Source: Nakamurella panacisegetis (GTDB taxonomy: Bacteria; Actinomycetota; Actinomycetes; Mycobacteriales; Nakamurellaceae). From it: a DNA stretch of 64,000 nt. The number at the start of each line of letters is the position of its first letter. The first letter of the stretch is position 1. Location: assembly GCF_900104535.1 (NCBI RefSeq), contig NZ_LT629710.1, positions 4,189,501 through 4,253,500 of the forward strand. Direction: 5' to 3'. Positions 19,404 to 30,326 of this stretch are shown here, piece after piece. The position numbers were made by a program, and so were the translations under genes. The notes under the pieces were generated by a model. That model had not been told where the DNA came from. It ran no database searches and worked only from the letters and a program-made list of their open reading frames with translations.

Positions 19404-20444
19404 TCACGTGATCGGTCCCGCACTGCGCGCCCCGGCCGAGCGACCGGGATCAACGCTGTTCGTTGCCGCAGTGGGGTCCGGATTGGTTCCGGAGCCAAAT
19501 TGTGCCCGGTCCAACACCGGCTCGAGCGCTGCCGCCAGAGCCACCGGATCGTGCCGAGCGGTGCCAGGATAGGCGATGGACGCGAGGTCCAGGCTCGCCC
19601 CGATCCGGGTGGCGGCCGCCGCGAGCCGACCGGGCAGCGGCACCGCGGCCCGGTCGGCCAGGACCGTGTCGATGCGGAAGCCAGGTGCGTGTTGGGAGAG
19701 TACGTCCAGGTGCTGCTCGGGCGAGAATCCCTCGGTCTCCCCCGGTTGCGGCGCCAGGTTGAGCACCACCAGCCGGTGCGCCGGTGACGTGACGAGAGCG
19801 CGGGTGATGTCCGGCAGCATCAGGTGCGGAAGCACGCTGGTGAACCAGGAGCCAGGGCCGAGGATCACCAGATCGGCGGCGGCAATGGCCGAGATCGCTT
19901 CCGGGCACCCGGGGGCGTCGGCCGGCTCCAGGGTCACCGTGCGCACCCGCCCCGGAGTCGCCGCCACCGCCACCTGACCGCGGATCCGGCGGACCGCCGC
20001 GGCGTCGTCCTCGAGTCCTTCGACCTCGGCCACGATGTCCAGCGGGACCGCCGACATCGGCAGCACCCGGCCCCGCGTGCTGAGCACCGCACCCAGGGCG
20101 TCGAGGGCGGCCACCGTGCTGCCGAGCACCTGGGTCAGGCCGACCAGCAGGATGTTCCCGACTGGATGTCCGGTCAGGGCCCCTTCCCCGGCGAACCGGT
20201 GCTGGAGGGTGGTGGCCCACAGCTCACCCTCGGCGTCGGGTGCGGCCAACGCGGCCAGCGCCATCCGGAGATCGCCCGGCGGGACGATGCCGGGAACCTC
20301 GCGACGCAACCGGCCCGAGGAGCCGCCGTCGTCGGCCACGGTCACCACTGCGGTGATGTCGACATCCAGTCTGACCAGGGCGGACAACATGGCGTAGAGG
20401 CCGTGTCCGCCACCGAGGGACACGACCTTGAGGCGGCGATTCAC
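19404..20444 (-). CDS. yvcK: YvcK/GlmR-family UDP-sugar-binding regulator (CofD-like fold)
   Basis: The 346-aa protein starts with [20 protein letters not shown] and [16 protein letters not shown], the nucleotide-sugar binding motifs of the YvcK/GlmR family. In Bacillus GlmR binds UDP-GlcNAc and controls carbon flow into peptidoglycan; in mycobacteria the homologue CuvA does a similar job. The CofD transferase residues for F420 synthesis are not expected in this clade. The last 30 residues are Pro/Ser-rich and look unstructured. It overlaps rapZ by 4 bp and is 34 bp upstream of whiA. Confidence 0.92.
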   Translation of the reverse strand: MNRRLKVVSLGGGHGLYAMLSALVRLDVDITAVVTVADDGGSSGRLRREVPGIVPPGDLRMALAALAAPDAEGELWATTLQHRFAGEGALTGHPVGNILLVGLTQVLGSTVAALDALGAVLSTRGRVLPMSAVPLDIVAEVEGLEDDAAAVRRIRGQVAVAATPGRVRTVTLEPADAPGCPEAISAIAAADLVILGPGSWFTSVLPHLMLPDITRALVTSPAHRLVVLNLAPQPGETEGFSPEQHLDVLSQHAPGFRIDTVLADRAAVPLPGRLAAAATRIGASLDLASIAYPGTARHDPVALAAALEPVLDRAQFGSGTNPDPTAATNSVDPGRSAGARSAGPIT

Positions 20445-21367
20445 TCGCGGCCGAGGTCGCGGTGCACGACCTGCACGGAGAGGTTGTCGCCGGCCAGGCG
20501 GGTCCCGAGTTCCTCCGCCACCGCCACCGACCGGTGCTTACCACCGGTGCAGCCGACAGCCAGCGTCAGGTACCGCTTGCCCTCTCGTTGATAGCCCCCG
20601 CTGATCAGCCCGAAGAGTTCGACGTACCGCTCCAGGAACTCGCCGGCGCCTTCCTGGGACAGCACGTAGGCCGACACCGGCTCGTCCTTGCCGGTCAGAT
20701 CGCGAAGCTCCGGGATCCAGAACGGGTTCGGTAGGAAACGCATGTCGATGACCAGGTCGGCGTCCAGCGGCAACCCGTACTTGTAGCCGAAGCTCAGGAC
20801 GGTCAGCGTGGCGGACCGCGGCCCGACGGTGAAGCCGTGCTCGACCTTCTCGCGCAGCTGGTGCACGGACAGCTCGGTGGTGTCGATGATGACGTCGGCC
20901 TCGTCCCGGAGGGCGCCCAGCAGCGCCCGCTCGGTGCGGATCCCGTCGGCCAGCCGGCCGCCGCCCTGCAACGGATGCTCGCGGCGGTTCGCCTCGAACC
21001 GGCGGATCAGCGAGGCGTCGCTGGCCTCCAGGAACAACACCCGCGGGCGGTACCCGGCGGCGTCCAGGTCCTTGATCACCGAGGCCAGGTCCTCGGTGAA
21101 CGCACGTGAACGCACGTCCAGCACGACGGCGATCTTGGTCAGTCCGCCCCGGGCCCGCGATCCGAGATCCACCATGGTGGCGATGAGTTCCGGCGGCAGG
21201 TTGTCGACCACGAACCAGCCGAGATCCTCCAGGCATTTCGCCGCGGTCGACCGTCCGGCCCCGGACAGCCCGGACACGATCGCCACCTCGATTCCGACCG
21301 GCCCGTGGTCGCCGTGGTCGCTGTTGGGACGGGTGGGTACCTGCTCGCTCAAGCCGTGTCCAGTCAT
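20441..21367 (-). CDS. rapZ: RapZ/YvcJ-type P-loop nucleotide-binding protein
   Basis: A 308-aa P-loop protein. In E. coli RapZ senses glucosamine-6-phosphate and guides RNase E to the GlmZ RNA; in Gram-positives the role is less clear. The P-loop reads GLSGAGRST near residues 33-41, with Arg where most P-loops have Lys; as I recall this is normal for actinobacterial homologues. The C-terminal domain has [16 protein letters not shown] and [11 protein letters not shown], the conserved ligand-binding motif. It overlaps uvrC by 4 bp and yvcK by 4 bp, so all are translationally coupled. Confidence 0.93.
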   Translation of the reverse strand: MTGHGLSEQVPTRPNSDHGDHGPVGIEVAIVSGLSGAGRSTAAKCLEDLGWFVVDNLPPELIATMVDLGSRARGGLTKIAVVLDVRSRAFTEDLASVIKDLDAAGYRPRVLFLEASDASLIRRFEANRREHPLQGGGRLADGIRTERALLGALRDEADVIIDTTELSVHQLREKVEHGFTVGPRSATLTVLSFGYKYGLPLDADLVIDMRFLPNPFWIPELRDLTGKDEPVSAYVLSQEGAGEFLERYVELFGLISGGYQREGKRYLTLAVGCTGGKHRSVAVAEELGTRLAGDNLSVQVVHRDLGRE

Positions 21368-23484
21368 GTTGTGCTCGCTTGTCCGGTGCTGGTCATGTAC
21401 AGACTGTCCGACGCGTCAAGGACCCCGGCCTCCGGTGCCGGCGCAGCGTCATCGGCCAGGGCCGATCCACCAGGTGGCTCCTCCGGAGGGCCCGCCTCTT
21501 CGGGGTGCAGCGCGGCGTAAACCGACTGAGCGGTCATCCGGCCGATTCCCGGTACGGCGGCGATTTTCTCGGCATCGGCGAGCCGCAATTGGGTCAGTGA
21601 GCCGAAGTGTTTGATCAGGGCCGTGCGCCGGGTCTGGCCGAGCCCGGCCACGCCGTCCAGCGCCGACTGGGTCATCGACTTCGAGCGTTTGGCCCGGTGG
21701 TAGGTGATGGCGAACCGGTGCGCCTCGTCCCGCAGCCGCTGCAGCAGGTACAACGCCTCGCTGGTTCGCGGAAAGATCACCGGGTCGTCCTCGCCCGGCA
21801 CCCAGATCTCCTCCAGCCGCTTGGCCAGTCCGCACACCGTCACGTCGGCGATCCCGAGGTCGGCCAGGACGGCGGCCGCCGCGTTGACCTGTGGGGCACC
21901 GCCGTCGACGACCAGCAGCTGCGGCGGGTAGGCGAACCGGCGGACCCGGCCGGTGTCCGGATCGATGGCCGTCGGGCGGCCCGGTTCGGCCGGGACCGGC
22001 GTCGGCGGGGCGGTGAATTCCGAGTCCAGGTCGGCGATCCGGCCGGTGACCCCGTGGGTGAAGCGCCGCCGCACCACCTCCGCGATCGACGCGACGTCGT
22101 CACCGGGCTTCTCCCGGATGGCGAACCTCCGGTAGTCGCTGCGCTTGGGCAAGCCGTCCTCGAAGACGACCAGCGATGCCACCACGTTGGTGCCCTGCAC
22201 GTGCGAGATGTCGATGCACTCGATCCGCAACGGAGCGGCGTCCATCCCGAGGGTGTCCGCCACCTCCATCAGGGCGGCCGACCGTGCGGTCAGGTCGCTG
22301 GCCCGCTTGAGGCGGTGCTGGGCCAGGGCTTCGGCGGCGTTCCGCTTGACCGTCAGGGCCAGGTCCTTCTTGTCGCCCCGCTGGGCGACGCGCAGGGACA
22401 CCCGGCCTCCGCGCAGGTCGGCCAGCCACTGCACCATCTCGTCGCCGTCGGACGGGACGGCCGGGATCAGGATCTCCTTCGGCACGGCGGACGCGCCTTC
22501 GTCGGCCGCCCGTTGCCCGTAGAACTGCAACAGGAAGTTCTCCACCAGGCGGCCGGTGCCGCCGGTGCCTCCCTCTGGGCCGTCCAGGCCGTCGCCGGCG
22601 GTTTCGGCGTCGACGTCCACGATCCAGCCGCGCTGTCCGCGCACCCGGCCGCCGCGGACGTGGAAGACCTGGACCGAGGCCAGGAGATCATCGGCGGCGA
22701 TGCCGATCACGTCCGCATCGGTGCCGTCGCCAAGGACGACTGCCTGCTTCTCCACCGCGCGCCGGAGCGCCCCGAGATCGTCCCGGAGCCGGGCCGCCTT
22801 CTCGAAGTCGAGCTCGGCCGCGGCGGTCGACATCTCCTTCTCCAGCCGGCGGATCATCGGATCGGCCTTGCCGGCCATGAAGTCACAGAAGTCGTCGACG
22901 ATCTGCCGGTGTTCCTCGGCCGAGACCGCGCCGGTGCACGGTGCCGAGCACTTGCCGATGTAGCCCAGCAGACACGGCCGGCCGATCTGGGCCGAACGTT
23001 TGAACACGCCCGAGGAGCAGGTCCGCGCCGGGAACACCCTGAGCAACAGGTCGAGGGTTTCCCGGATCGCCCAGGCGTGGGCGTACGGCCCGAAGTAGCG
23101 GACGCCCTTGCGGTGGGCCCCGCGCATCACCTGCAGCCGCGGGAACTCCTCGCCGAGGGTGACGGCCAACTCGGGGTAGGACTTGTCGTCCCGGTAGCGG
23201 ACGTTGAACCGCGGGTCGAACTCCTTGATCCAGTTGTATTCCAGCTGCAGTGCCTCGACCTCGGTGGACACCACGGTCCACTCGACCGAGCCGGCCGTTG
23301 TGACCATCTGGGCCGTCCGTGGGTGCAGTCCGGACAGGTCGGCGAAGTAAGAGTTCAGGCGCTGGCGCAGGCTCTTCGCCTTGCCGACGTAGATGACCCG
23401 CCCGGTCGGGTCGCGGAACTTGTAGACGCCGGGCGAGTCCGGAATGGTCCCGGTCGCCGGGCGGTACGTCGATGGATCTGGCAC
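21364..23484 (-). CDS. uvrC: Excinuclease ABC subunit C
   Basis: UvrC makes both incisions in nucleotide excision repair together with UvrAB. The 706-aa protein has the N-terminal GIY-YIG nuclease ([20 protein letters not shown]), a four-cysteine region near residue 155-180 ([19 protein letters not shown]) that may hold the Fe-S cluster, the UvrB-binding UVR helix near 205-240, the RNase H-like second nuclease ([17 protein letters not shown]) and C-terminal helix-hairpin-helix repeats ([18 protein letters not shown]). A linker near residue 300 and the C-terminal Pro/Ala tail add to its length. Start is GTG at 23484; it is the first gene of uvrC-rapZ-yvcK-whiA and divergent from glgX. Confidence 0.95.
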   Translation of the reverse strand: MPDPSTYRPATGTIPDSPGVYKFRDPTGRVIYVGKAKSLRQRLNSYFADLSGLHPRTAQMVTTAGSVEWTVVSTEVEALQLEYNWIKEFDPRFNVRYRDDKSYPELAVTLGEEFPRLQVMRGAHRKGVRYFGPYAHAWAIRETLDLLLRVFPARTCSSGVFKRSAQIGRPCLLGYIGKCSAPCTGAVSAEEHRQIVDDFCDFMAGKADPMIRRLEKEMSTAAAELDFEKAARLRDDLGALRRAVEKQAVVLGDGTDADVIGIAADDLLASVQVFHVRGGRVRGQRGWIVDVDAETAGDGLDGPEGGTGGTGRLVENFLLQFYGQRAADEGASAVPKEILIPAVPSDGDEMVQWLADLRGGRVSLRVAQRGDKKDLALTVKRNAAEALAQHRLKRASDLTARSAALMEVADTLGMDAAPLRIECIDISHVQGTNVVASLVVFEDGLPKRSDYRRFAIREKPGDDVASIAEVVRRRFTHGVTGRIADLDSEFTAPPTPVPAEPGRPTAIDPDTGRVRRFAYPPQLLVVDGGAPQVNAAAAVLADLGIADVTVCGLAKRLEEIWVPGEDDPVIFPRTSEALYLLQRLRDEAHRFAITYHRAKRSKSMTQSALDGVAGLGQTRRTALIKHFGSLTQLRLADAEKIAAVPGIGRMTAQSVYAALHPEEAGPPEEPPGGSALADDAAPAPEAGVLDASDSLYMTSTGQASTT

Positions 23485-23759
23485 AGCGCCGAGGGTAATC
23501 CAGCGGCCCGACAGCGTGATCGACTTCGCGGCCGGGGTTTCAGTCCTCGCAGCTGCCGCCCGTGAGTCACGAGCGCCACACTGACGGTGTCAGAACGTTT
23601 CGGACGGCGTCGGATCGGTCATGAAGGATCAACAGATGGCCACCTGCGGCACGACCGGGTGGCTAGTGTGTTGACGGTTCGACGGACTGGCCTCACTCCC
23701 ACCGTCGGCCCACCAACACGCGTGCGCCGACCAGTCGGCGCGCAACATCAAGGAGCGTC

Positions 23760-26114
23760 ATGGAAATCTGGCCCGGCACCGCCTATCCCCTCGGGGCGAC
23801 GTTCGACGGAACGGGAACGAACTTCGCGATCTTCAGCGAGGTGGCCGAGAAGGTCGAGCTGTGCCTGCTCGACGACGACGGAACCGAGACGCGGATCACG
23901 ATGCCAGAGGTCGACGCGTACGTCTGGCACTGCTATTTGCCGACGGTGCAACCCGGCCAGAGCTACGGCTACCGGGTGCACGGTCCGTACGACCCGCCCC
24001 GCGGTCATCGGTGCAACCCGAACAAGCTCCTGCTGGATCCGTACGCCAAGTCGGTGACCGGGCAGGTCGACAGCGACCCGTCGGTGCTGTCCTACAACAT
24101 CGGCGACGTCAACTCCCGCAACGACAGCGATTCCGCGGCGCACACGATGCGCTCGGTGGTCATCAACCCGTTCTTCGACTGGACCGGCGACCGGATCCTG
24201 CGGATCCCCTACAACGAGAGCGTCATCTACGAGACGCACGTCAAGGGCCTCACGCAGCTGCACCCGGAGGTGCCCGAGAACCAGCGCGGCACCTACGCCG
24301 GGCTGGCCCATCCGGCCGTCATCGACCACCTGACCCGGCTCGGGGCCACCGCCATCGAGCTGATGCCGGTCCACCAGTTCGTCCAGGACGCCACGCTGGT
24401 CGACAAGGGCCTGTCCAACTACTGGGGCTACAACACCATCGGGTTCTTCGCACCGCACAACGCATATTCCGCCTTCGGCGACCGTGGCCAGCAGGTGCAG
24501 GAGTTCAAGGCGATGGTGAAGGCCATGCATGCCGCCGGCATCGAGGTGATTCTCGACGTCGTCTACAACCACACCGCGGAGGGCAACCACTTCGGCCCGA
24601 CGATCTCGTTCCGAGGCATCGACAACGCCGCCTACTACCGCCTGGTCGAGGACGACGAGCAGTACTACATGGACTACACCGGGACCGGGAACTCGTTCAA
24701 CGTCCGGCACCCGCACTCGCTGCAGCTGATCATGGATTCGTTGCGCTACTGGGTGACCGAGATGCACGTCGACGGCTTCCGGTTCGACCTGGCGGCCACC
24801 CTGGCCCGTGAGTTCTACGACGTCGACCGGCTGTCCACCTTCTTCGAACTCGTCCAGCAGGACCCCATCGTGTCCCAGGTGAAACTGATCGCCGAGCCCT
24901 GGGATCTGGGCCCGGGCGGATACCAGGTCGGCAACTTCCCGCCGCAGTGGACCGAATGGAACGGCAAGTACCGCGACACCGTCCGTGACTTCTGGCGCGG
25001 TGAGCCGGCCACCCTGGGCGAATTCGCGTCCCGGCTGACCGGGTCGGCCGACCTGTACGAGACGTCGGGTCGCCGCCCGGTGGCCTCCATCAACTTCGTC
25101 GTCGCGCACGACGGGTTCACCCTGAACGACCTGGTCTCCTACAACGAGAAGCACAACCAGGCCAACGGAGAGAACAACAACGACGGTGAATCCCACAACC
25201 GGTCGTGGAACTGCGGGGTCGAGGGCCCGACGGACGACCCGGCGGTGCTCGACCTGCGCAACCGCCAGCGCCGGAACTTCCTGGCCACTCTGCTGCTGTC
25301 CCAGGGTGTTCCGATGATCGCGCACGGCGACGAGCTGGGCCGGACCCAGCACGGCAACAACAACGTCTACTGCCAGGACTCGGAGCTGGCCTGGGTCGAC
25401 TGGGCGAACGCCGATCTCTCTCTGGTCGAGTTCACCGCCTCGCTGGCCCGGTTGCGCAAGCAACATCCCACGTTCCGTCGCCGGGGGTTCTTCGACGGCC
25501 GGCCGGTCACCCGCGGGGAGGGCGAGCCGCTGCCCGACATCGTGTGGATCAACCCGAGCGGTGCAGTGATGTCCCCGGAGGACTGGGACTCCGGCTTCGG
25601 TCGGTCGGTCGGGGTGTTCCTGAACGGCAACGGGATCCGTGGCATGGACCGCCGCGGGGGCCGGGTGATCGACGACTCGTTCCTGATGTTGTTCAACGCC
25701 CACGACGAGACCCTCGACTTCGTCCTGCCGCCGGAGGAGTTCGCGCCCGGCTGGACGTGCGTGGTCGACACCGCGGGGATGCCGGAATCGACCGAGGCGA
25801 CCGCCGCGTCGGAGAAGATCCCGGTCCCGGCCAAGGGACTGGTCGTGCTGCAGGCACTGGCCGCCAGCAGTCTGCCGCCCGTGCCCACCGCTGCCGCCGC
25901 GGTTCCGGCAGTCCCTCCGGTGCCGGTGCCGACGTCCGCCGCCGCTGCGACCGAGCCGGTGGAGCAGAGCGTGGTGACTCACGAGTCGACTCCGGCCGAG
26001 GAGGAACCGGCGGTTCCGGCTCCCCGGCGGCGCCGGGCCGCCACCCCGAAGCGACCGAGCACCAAGGCCGCGCCACGACGGCGCACCAACAGCGGCGACA
26101 CCGAATCGTCATGA
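23760..26114 (+). CDS. glgX: Glycogen debranching enzyme GlgX with basic C-terminal tail
   Basis: GlgX hydrolyses alpha-1,6 branches in glycogen or limit dextrins (GH13). It has the N-terminal carbohydrate-binding domain (WPGTAYPLGATFDGTGTNFA) and the GH13 barrel with VVYNHT, the nucleophile in DGFRFDLA near residue 344, the acid/base in LIAEPWDLG near 379 and VAHDGF near 450. The 784-residue length exceeds the usual ~700: the last 75 residues are Pro/Ala-rich and then strongly basic (PRRRRAATPKR). AAGGAG precedes the ATG by 4 nt. It overlaps treY by 4 bp, so freed linear glucans feed trehalose synthesis. Confidence 0.95.
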   Translation: MEIWPGTAYPLGATFDGTGTNFAIFSEVAEKVELCLLDDDGTETRITMPEVDAYVWHCYLPTVQPGQSYGYRVHGPYDPPRGHRCNPNKLLLDPYAKSVTGQVDSDPSVLSYNIGDVNSRNDSDSAAHTMRSVVINPFFDWTGDRILRIPYNESVIYETHVKGLTQLHPEVPENQRGTYAGLAHPAVIDHLTRLGATAIELMPVHQFVQDATLVDKGLSNYWGYNTIGFFAPHNAYSAFGDRGQQVQEFKAMVKAMHAAGIEVILDVVYNHTAEGNHFGPTISFRGIDNAAYYRLVEDDEQYYMDYTGTGNSFNVRHPHSLQLIMDSLRYWVTEMHVDGFRFDLAATLAREFYDVDRLSTFFELVQQDPIVSQVKLIAEPWDLGPGGYQVGNFPPQWTEWNGKYRDTVRDFWRGEPATLGEFASRLTGSADLYETSGRRPVASINFVVAHDGFTLNDLVSYNEKHNQANGENNNDGESHNRSWNCGVEGPTDDPAVLDLRNRQRRNFLATLLLSQGVPMIAHGDELGRTQHGNNNVYCQDSELAWVDWANADLSLVEFTASLARLRKQHPTFRRRGFFDGRPVTRGEGEPLPDIVWINPSGAVMSPEDWDSGFGRSVGVFLNGNGIRGMDRRGGRVIDDSFLMLFNAHDETLDFVLPPEEFAPGWTCVVDTAGMPESTEATAASEKIPVPAKGLVVLQALAASSLPPVPTAAAAVPAVPPVPVPTSAAAATEPVEQSVVTHESTPAEEEPAVPAPRRRRAATPKRPSTKAAPRRRTNSGDTESS

Positions 26115-28411
26115 CCGGCCCGAGAATTCCCCGCTCCACCTACCGGCTGCAGATCACCGCCGACAACGATCTGCACGGGGCCGCGGCGAAAGTGCCGTAC
26201 CTGGCGCGGCTGGGGGTCGACTGGGCCTATCTGTCGCCCATCCTCGAGTCCGAACCGGGGTCGGACCACGGATACGACGTGGTCGACCACGGGCGCACCG
26301 ACACCGCCCGGGGCGACCGGGGCGGGCTCGCCGCGTTCAGCGACGCCGCCCACTCGGCCGGCCTCGGGGTGCTGGCCGACATCGTCCCCAATCACGTGGG
26401 GGTGGCTACCCCGAAGCATTCGCTCTGGTGGTGGGACGTCCTGGCCAAGGGGCCGGCCTCGGAGTTCGCCCACTGCTTCGACATCGACTGGGAGTTCGGC
26501 CACGGCCGCCTCCGCGTGCCCGTTCTGGGCGACGGAGATGCCGAGCTCGACGCACTCAAGATCGAGGGAAACGAGCTGGTCTACTACGAGCACCGCTTCC
26601 CGATCGCCGACGGCACGTCGGCCGGCTCGGCACGGGAGGTGCACGACCGTCAGCACTACGAGCTGGTCAACTACCGTCGGGCCGACGCCGAGCTGAACTA
26701 CCGGCGGTTCTTTGCGGTCAGCACCCTGGCCGGGATCCGAGTCGAACTCCCGGACGTCTTCGCCTCGTCGCATTCGGAGATCAAGGCCTGGTTCGAGCAG
26801 GGCTGGGTGGACGGTCTGCGGGTCGACCATCCGGACGGACTGGCCGACCCGGCCGGCTACCTGCGGATGTTGCGGGCCCTGGTCGGGCCGGCCTACGTGC
26901 TGGTCGAGAAGATCCTCGAGGGCGACGAGCGTCTGCCCGCTGACTGGGAATGCCACGGCACGACCGGCTACGACGCGCTCGCCATTCTCGACCGGCTGTT
27001 CGTCGACCCGGCAGGTGAGACGGCGCTGGACGAGTTGGACGCCGAACTTCGCGGCGGCGCCTACGTCGACTGGACGAAGATGACAGGCCGCACCAAGCGG
27101 GCCATTGCCGACGGCATCCTGCGTTCCGAGGTGCTGCGGCTGGCCCGGCTGGCGCCGGACGTGCCCGATGCCGCCGACGCGCTGGCCGAGCTCCTGTCGT
27201 CGTTCGCGGTGTACCGGACCTACCTGCCGGACGGCCGCTCCGATCTGGACGCCGCCCTGGCCACCGCCATCCACCGCCGCCCGCGGTTGGCCTCCAGCCT
27301 GGAGACCCTGGCCGACCGGCTCCGGGCCGGTGACACGGAATTGGCGACCCGCTTCCAGCAGACGTCGGGCATGGTGATGGCCAAGGGCGTCGAGGACACC
27401 GCGTTCTATCGGTGGACCCGGTTGACCAGCCTGACCGAGGTCGGGGCCGAGCCGAGCGAGTTCGCCGTCACGCCGACCCGGTTCCACCAGATCCAGGCGC
27501 TGCGGGCGACCTCGACGCCGCACACCATGACCACCCTGTCCACGCACGATACGAAACGCGGCGAGGACGTCCGCGCCCGGATCAGCGTGATCTCCGAGAT
27601 GCCCGACGACTGGGCCGAGGCCGTCCGGCGCTGGAACCGCCGCGCTCCCCTGGCCGACGGCCCGCTGGCCAACCTGCTGTGGCAGGCCGTCATCGGAGCG
27701 TGGCCGGCGAGCCGGGAACGGCTGCACGCCTATGCCGAGAAGGCGGCCCGGGAGGCCGGCACCTCCACTGGCTGGATCGATGCGGACCAGACGTTCGAGA
27801 CGACCATGCACCGGCTGGTGGACGCGGTGTTCGACGACGTCGATCTGCACGCCGACCTGGCCGCCCTGGCGGCCCGGCTGATCGGGCCGGGGCGGTCCAA
27901 TTCGCTGTCGGCCAAGCTGCTCCAGCTCCTGGGACCCGGGGTTCCCGATGTGTATCAGGGCACCGAGTTGTGGGAGGACTCCCTGGTCGACCCGGACAAC
28001 CGCCGCCCGGTGGACCACCGCGTGGCCGAATCACTGCTCCAGCGCATCGACGGGGGTTGGCTGCCGCCGGTGGACGACTCCGGCGCGGCCAAGCTGCACG
28101 TCGTCTCGGCCGCCCTGCGGCTGCGGCGGGACCGTCCCGATCTGTTCTCCGGCTACGCCCCGCTGGTGGCCACGGGCGAGGCGGCCGACCATCTCGTCGC
28201 CTTCGACCGGGGCGGTGTGATCGCGGTCGGCACCCGGCTGCCGGTCGGCCTGGCCGAGCGGGGCGGTTGGGCCGACACCTGGCTCACGCTGCCCCCCGGC
28301 ACCTGGACCGACGTGCTCCGCGGCGCGCAGGGCTCTCCGCTCAGCGGCGGGACCCCGGTCGAGGACCTACTGGCGACGTATCCGGTCGCCCTACTTGTTC
28401 GGAAAGGCTGA
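26111..28411 (+). CDS. treY: Maltooligosyl trehalose synthase
   Basis: TreY turns the reducing-end linkage of a maltooligosaccharide into an alpha,alpha-1,1 bond, giving maltooligosyl trehalose. The 766-aa product begins with the GH13 strand PRSTYRLQ and contains DIVPNHVGV, the catalytic Asp in [11 protein letters not shown] near residue 236, the Glu in [11 protein letters not shown] near 262 and a C-terminal [11 protein letters not shown] place the start at the ATG overlapping the glgX stop (ATGA); the same frame is open upstream only as noise across glgX. Confidence 0.96.
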   Translation: MTGPRIPRSTYRLQITADNDLHGAAAKVPYLARLGVDWAYLSPILESEPGSDHGYDVVDHGRTDTARGDRGGLAAFSDAAHSAGLGVLADIVPNHVGVATPKHSLWWWDVLAKGPASEFAHCFDIDWEFGHGRLRVPVLGDGDAELDALKIEGNELVYYEHRFPIADGTSAGSAREVHDRQHYELVNYRRADAELNYRRFFAVSTLAGIRVELPDVFASSHSEIKAWFEQGWVDGLRVDHPDGLADPAGYLRMLRALVGPAYVLVEKILEGDERLPADWECHGTTGYDALAILDRLFVDPAGETALDELDAELRGGAYVDWTKMTGRTKRAIADGILRSEVLRLARLAPDVPDAADALAELLSSFAVYRTYLPDGRSDLDAALATAIHRRPRLASSLETLADRLRAGDTELATRFQQTSGMVMAKGVEDTAFYRWTRLTSLTEVGAEPSEFAVTPTRFHQIQALRATSTPHTMTTLSTHDTKRGEDVRARISVISEMPDDWAEAVRRWNRRAPLADGPLANLLWQAVIGAWPASRERLHAYAEKAAREAGTSTGWIDADQTFETTMHRLVDAVFDDVDLHADLAALAARLIGPGRSNSLSAKLLQLLGPGVPDVYQGTELWEDSLVDPDNRRPVDHRVAESLLQRIDGGWLPPVDDSGAAKLHVVSAALRLRRDRPDLFSGYAPLVATGEAADHLVAFDRGGVIAVGTRLPVGLAERGGWADTWLTLPPGTWTDVLRGAQGSPLSGGTPVEDLLATYPVALLVRKG

Positions 28412-28412
28412 C

Positions 28413-30161
28413 ATGCCACAGGATTTCCGGGTCTGGGCGCCCCGCGCGGCTCGGGTCGACCTGGTCCTTCAGGACCAGGGCGCCGGCACCGACATCGCGA
28501 TGGCCGGCTCGGACGACGGATGGTGGGCGGCCCGGGTCGAGACCGACGACCTGGTCCGCTACGGCTTCCGGCTGGACGGTGCCGACGACGTGCGGCCCGA
28601 CCCGCGGTCATTGCGGCAGCCCGACGGTGTGCACGGACTCTCGGCGACCTTCGACCGCACCGCCCACCGGTGGCAGGACAGCGACTGGACCGGACGTCAG
28701 CTGGCCGGCGGTCTGATCTACGAGTTGCACATCGGGACGTTCACCGCCGAAGGCACCTTCGACGCGGCCATCGGCAAGCTCGACCACCTGGTCTCCCTCG
28801 GGGTCGACTTCGTCGAACTGTTGCCGGTCAACGGCTTCAACGGCGTCCACAACTGGGGTTACGACGGCGTTCTCTGGTACGCGGTGCACGAGGCGTACGG
28901 CGGGCCGGCGGGCTACCAGCGCCTGGTCGACGCCTGTCACCAACGGGGGCTGGCCGTCATCCAGGACGTCGTCTACAACCACCTGGGCCCCAGCGGCAAC
29001 TACCTGCCCGAGTACGGCCCGTACCTGCACGAGGAGCACGCCAACACCTGGGGTACCTCGGTCAACCTGGACGGTCCGGGCTCGGACACGGTGCGCGAGT
29101 ACATCATCGACAACGCACTGATGTGGCTGCGCGACTACCACGTCGACGGTCTGCGGCTGGACGCCGTGCACGCCCTGGTCGACCACCGCGCGGATCACCT
29201 GCTCTCCGAGATGGCGCAGCAGGTCAAGGTCCTGTCGGCCCATGTCGGCCGGCCGCTGACCCTGATCGCCGAGTCCGACCTGAACGACCCGCGGCTGATC
29301 ACGTCGCCCGAGGCCGGCGGATACGGCCTCGACGCCCAGTGGAGCGACGACTTCCACCACGTCCTGCACGTCGCCCTGACCGGCGAGAAGACCGGCTACT
29401 ACCGCGATTTCGGCTCCATGGGTGACATTGCGAAGGTGCTGCGGCGCGCCTTCTTCCACGACGGGACCTATTCCAGCTTCCGGGGCCGCAACCACGGGCG
29501 TGAGGTGGAGGCCCACACGACGCCGGCCTCACGCTTCGTTGTGTTCGCGCAGGACCACGATCAGATCGGCAACCGGGCGATCGGTGACCGGCTCTCGACC
29601 CAGGTCGACGCCGACTCCCTGGCTCTGGCCGCCACCCTGGTCTTCACCAGTCCGTTCACCCCGATGCTGTTCATGGGTGAGGAGTGGGCGGCGTCCACGC
29701 CCTGGCAGTTCTTCACCTCCCATCCCGAACCAGACCTCGGGAAGGCGACCGCCGAGGGGCGCATCGCCGAGTTCGCCCGGATGGGCTGGGACCCGAACGA
29801 AGTGCCGGACCCGCAGGACCCCAAGACGTTCGCCGCGTCGAAGCTGAACTGGGACGAGTCCGCCACCGGTCACCACGCGTCCGTCCTGGAGCTGTACCGC
29901 CGACTGGCCGGGCTCCGTCGCGAGTACTCGGATCTGACCGATCCCCGGCTCGGTCGGGTGCTCACCCGCCACGATGACGACGAGCGATGGCTGGTGGTCG
30001 AGCGAGGCGGTCTGCGCATGGTGTTCAACTTCGCCGACGTGTCGCGGTCCGTACCCGTTGGGGCGGCTCGGGTGCTGCTGGCGACGAAGTCGGGCGTCGT
30101 GCTGGACGCAGGACAGGTGTTCCTGCCGGCCCGGACGGCGGTCATCCTGGACGCTGTCTGA
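28413..30161 (+). CDS. treZ: Maltooligosyl trehalose trehalohydrolase
   Basis: TreZ cuts free trehalose from the product of TreY. The 582-aa GH13 enzyme has an N-terminal beta-domain ([15 protein letters not shown]), [13 protein letters not shown], nucleophile Asp in [11 protein letters not shown] near residue 250, Glu in [10 protein letters not shown] near 285 and QDHDQIGNR near 385. The ATG at 28413 is 1 bp after the treY stop and has GGAAAGG upstream. With glgX and treY it makes a complete glycogen-to-trehalose route, usually tied to osmotic or desiccation stress. Confidence 0.96.
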   Translation: MPQDFRVWAPRAARVDLVLQDQGAGTDIAMAGSDDGWWAARVETDDLVRYGFRLDGADDVRPDPRSLRQPDGVHGLSATFDRTAHRWQDSDWTGRQLAGGLIYELHIGTFTAEGTFDAAIGKLDHLVSLGVDFVELLPVNGFNGVHNWGYDGVLWYAVHEAYGGPAGYQRLVDACHQRGLAVIQDVVYNHLGPSGNYLPEYGPYLHEEHANTWGTSVNLDGPGSDTVREYIIDNALMWLRDYHVDGLRLDAVHALVDHRADHLLSEMAQQVKVLSAHVGRPLTLIAESDLNDPRLITSPEAGGYGLDAQWSDDFHHVLHVALTGEKTGYYRDFGSMGDIAKVLRRAFFHDGTYSSFRGRNHGREVEAHTTPASRFVVFAQDHDQIGNRAIGDRLSTQVDADSLALAATLVFTSPFTPMLFMGEEWAASTPWQFFTSHPEPDLGKATAEGRIAEFARMGWDPNEVPDPQDPKTFAASKLNWDESATGHHASVLELYRRLAGLRREYSDLTDPRLGRVLTRHDDDERWLVVERGGLRMVFNFADVSRSVPVGAARVLLATKSGVVLDAGQVFLPARTAVILDAV

Positions 30162-30326
30162 GCGAAGTTGGGCCGGAATGGGGCCCGATCCACAGGTCCC
30201 GCACAGTTGGTCACAGGTGCCGCTCAGCGCATCCACCGTGCCGCGCCAGACATCACACCTAACTTCAGGAAGCCGGACGCCCGCCAGGGCCATGTAGGAC
30301 CGGTCCCCTGAGCCTGAAGGTGATGA

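Noticed and set aside
25205-26110. Upstream extension of the treY frame
   Set aside because: It is an alternative frame inside glgX; TreY homology begins at 26111 where ATGA couples the genes.
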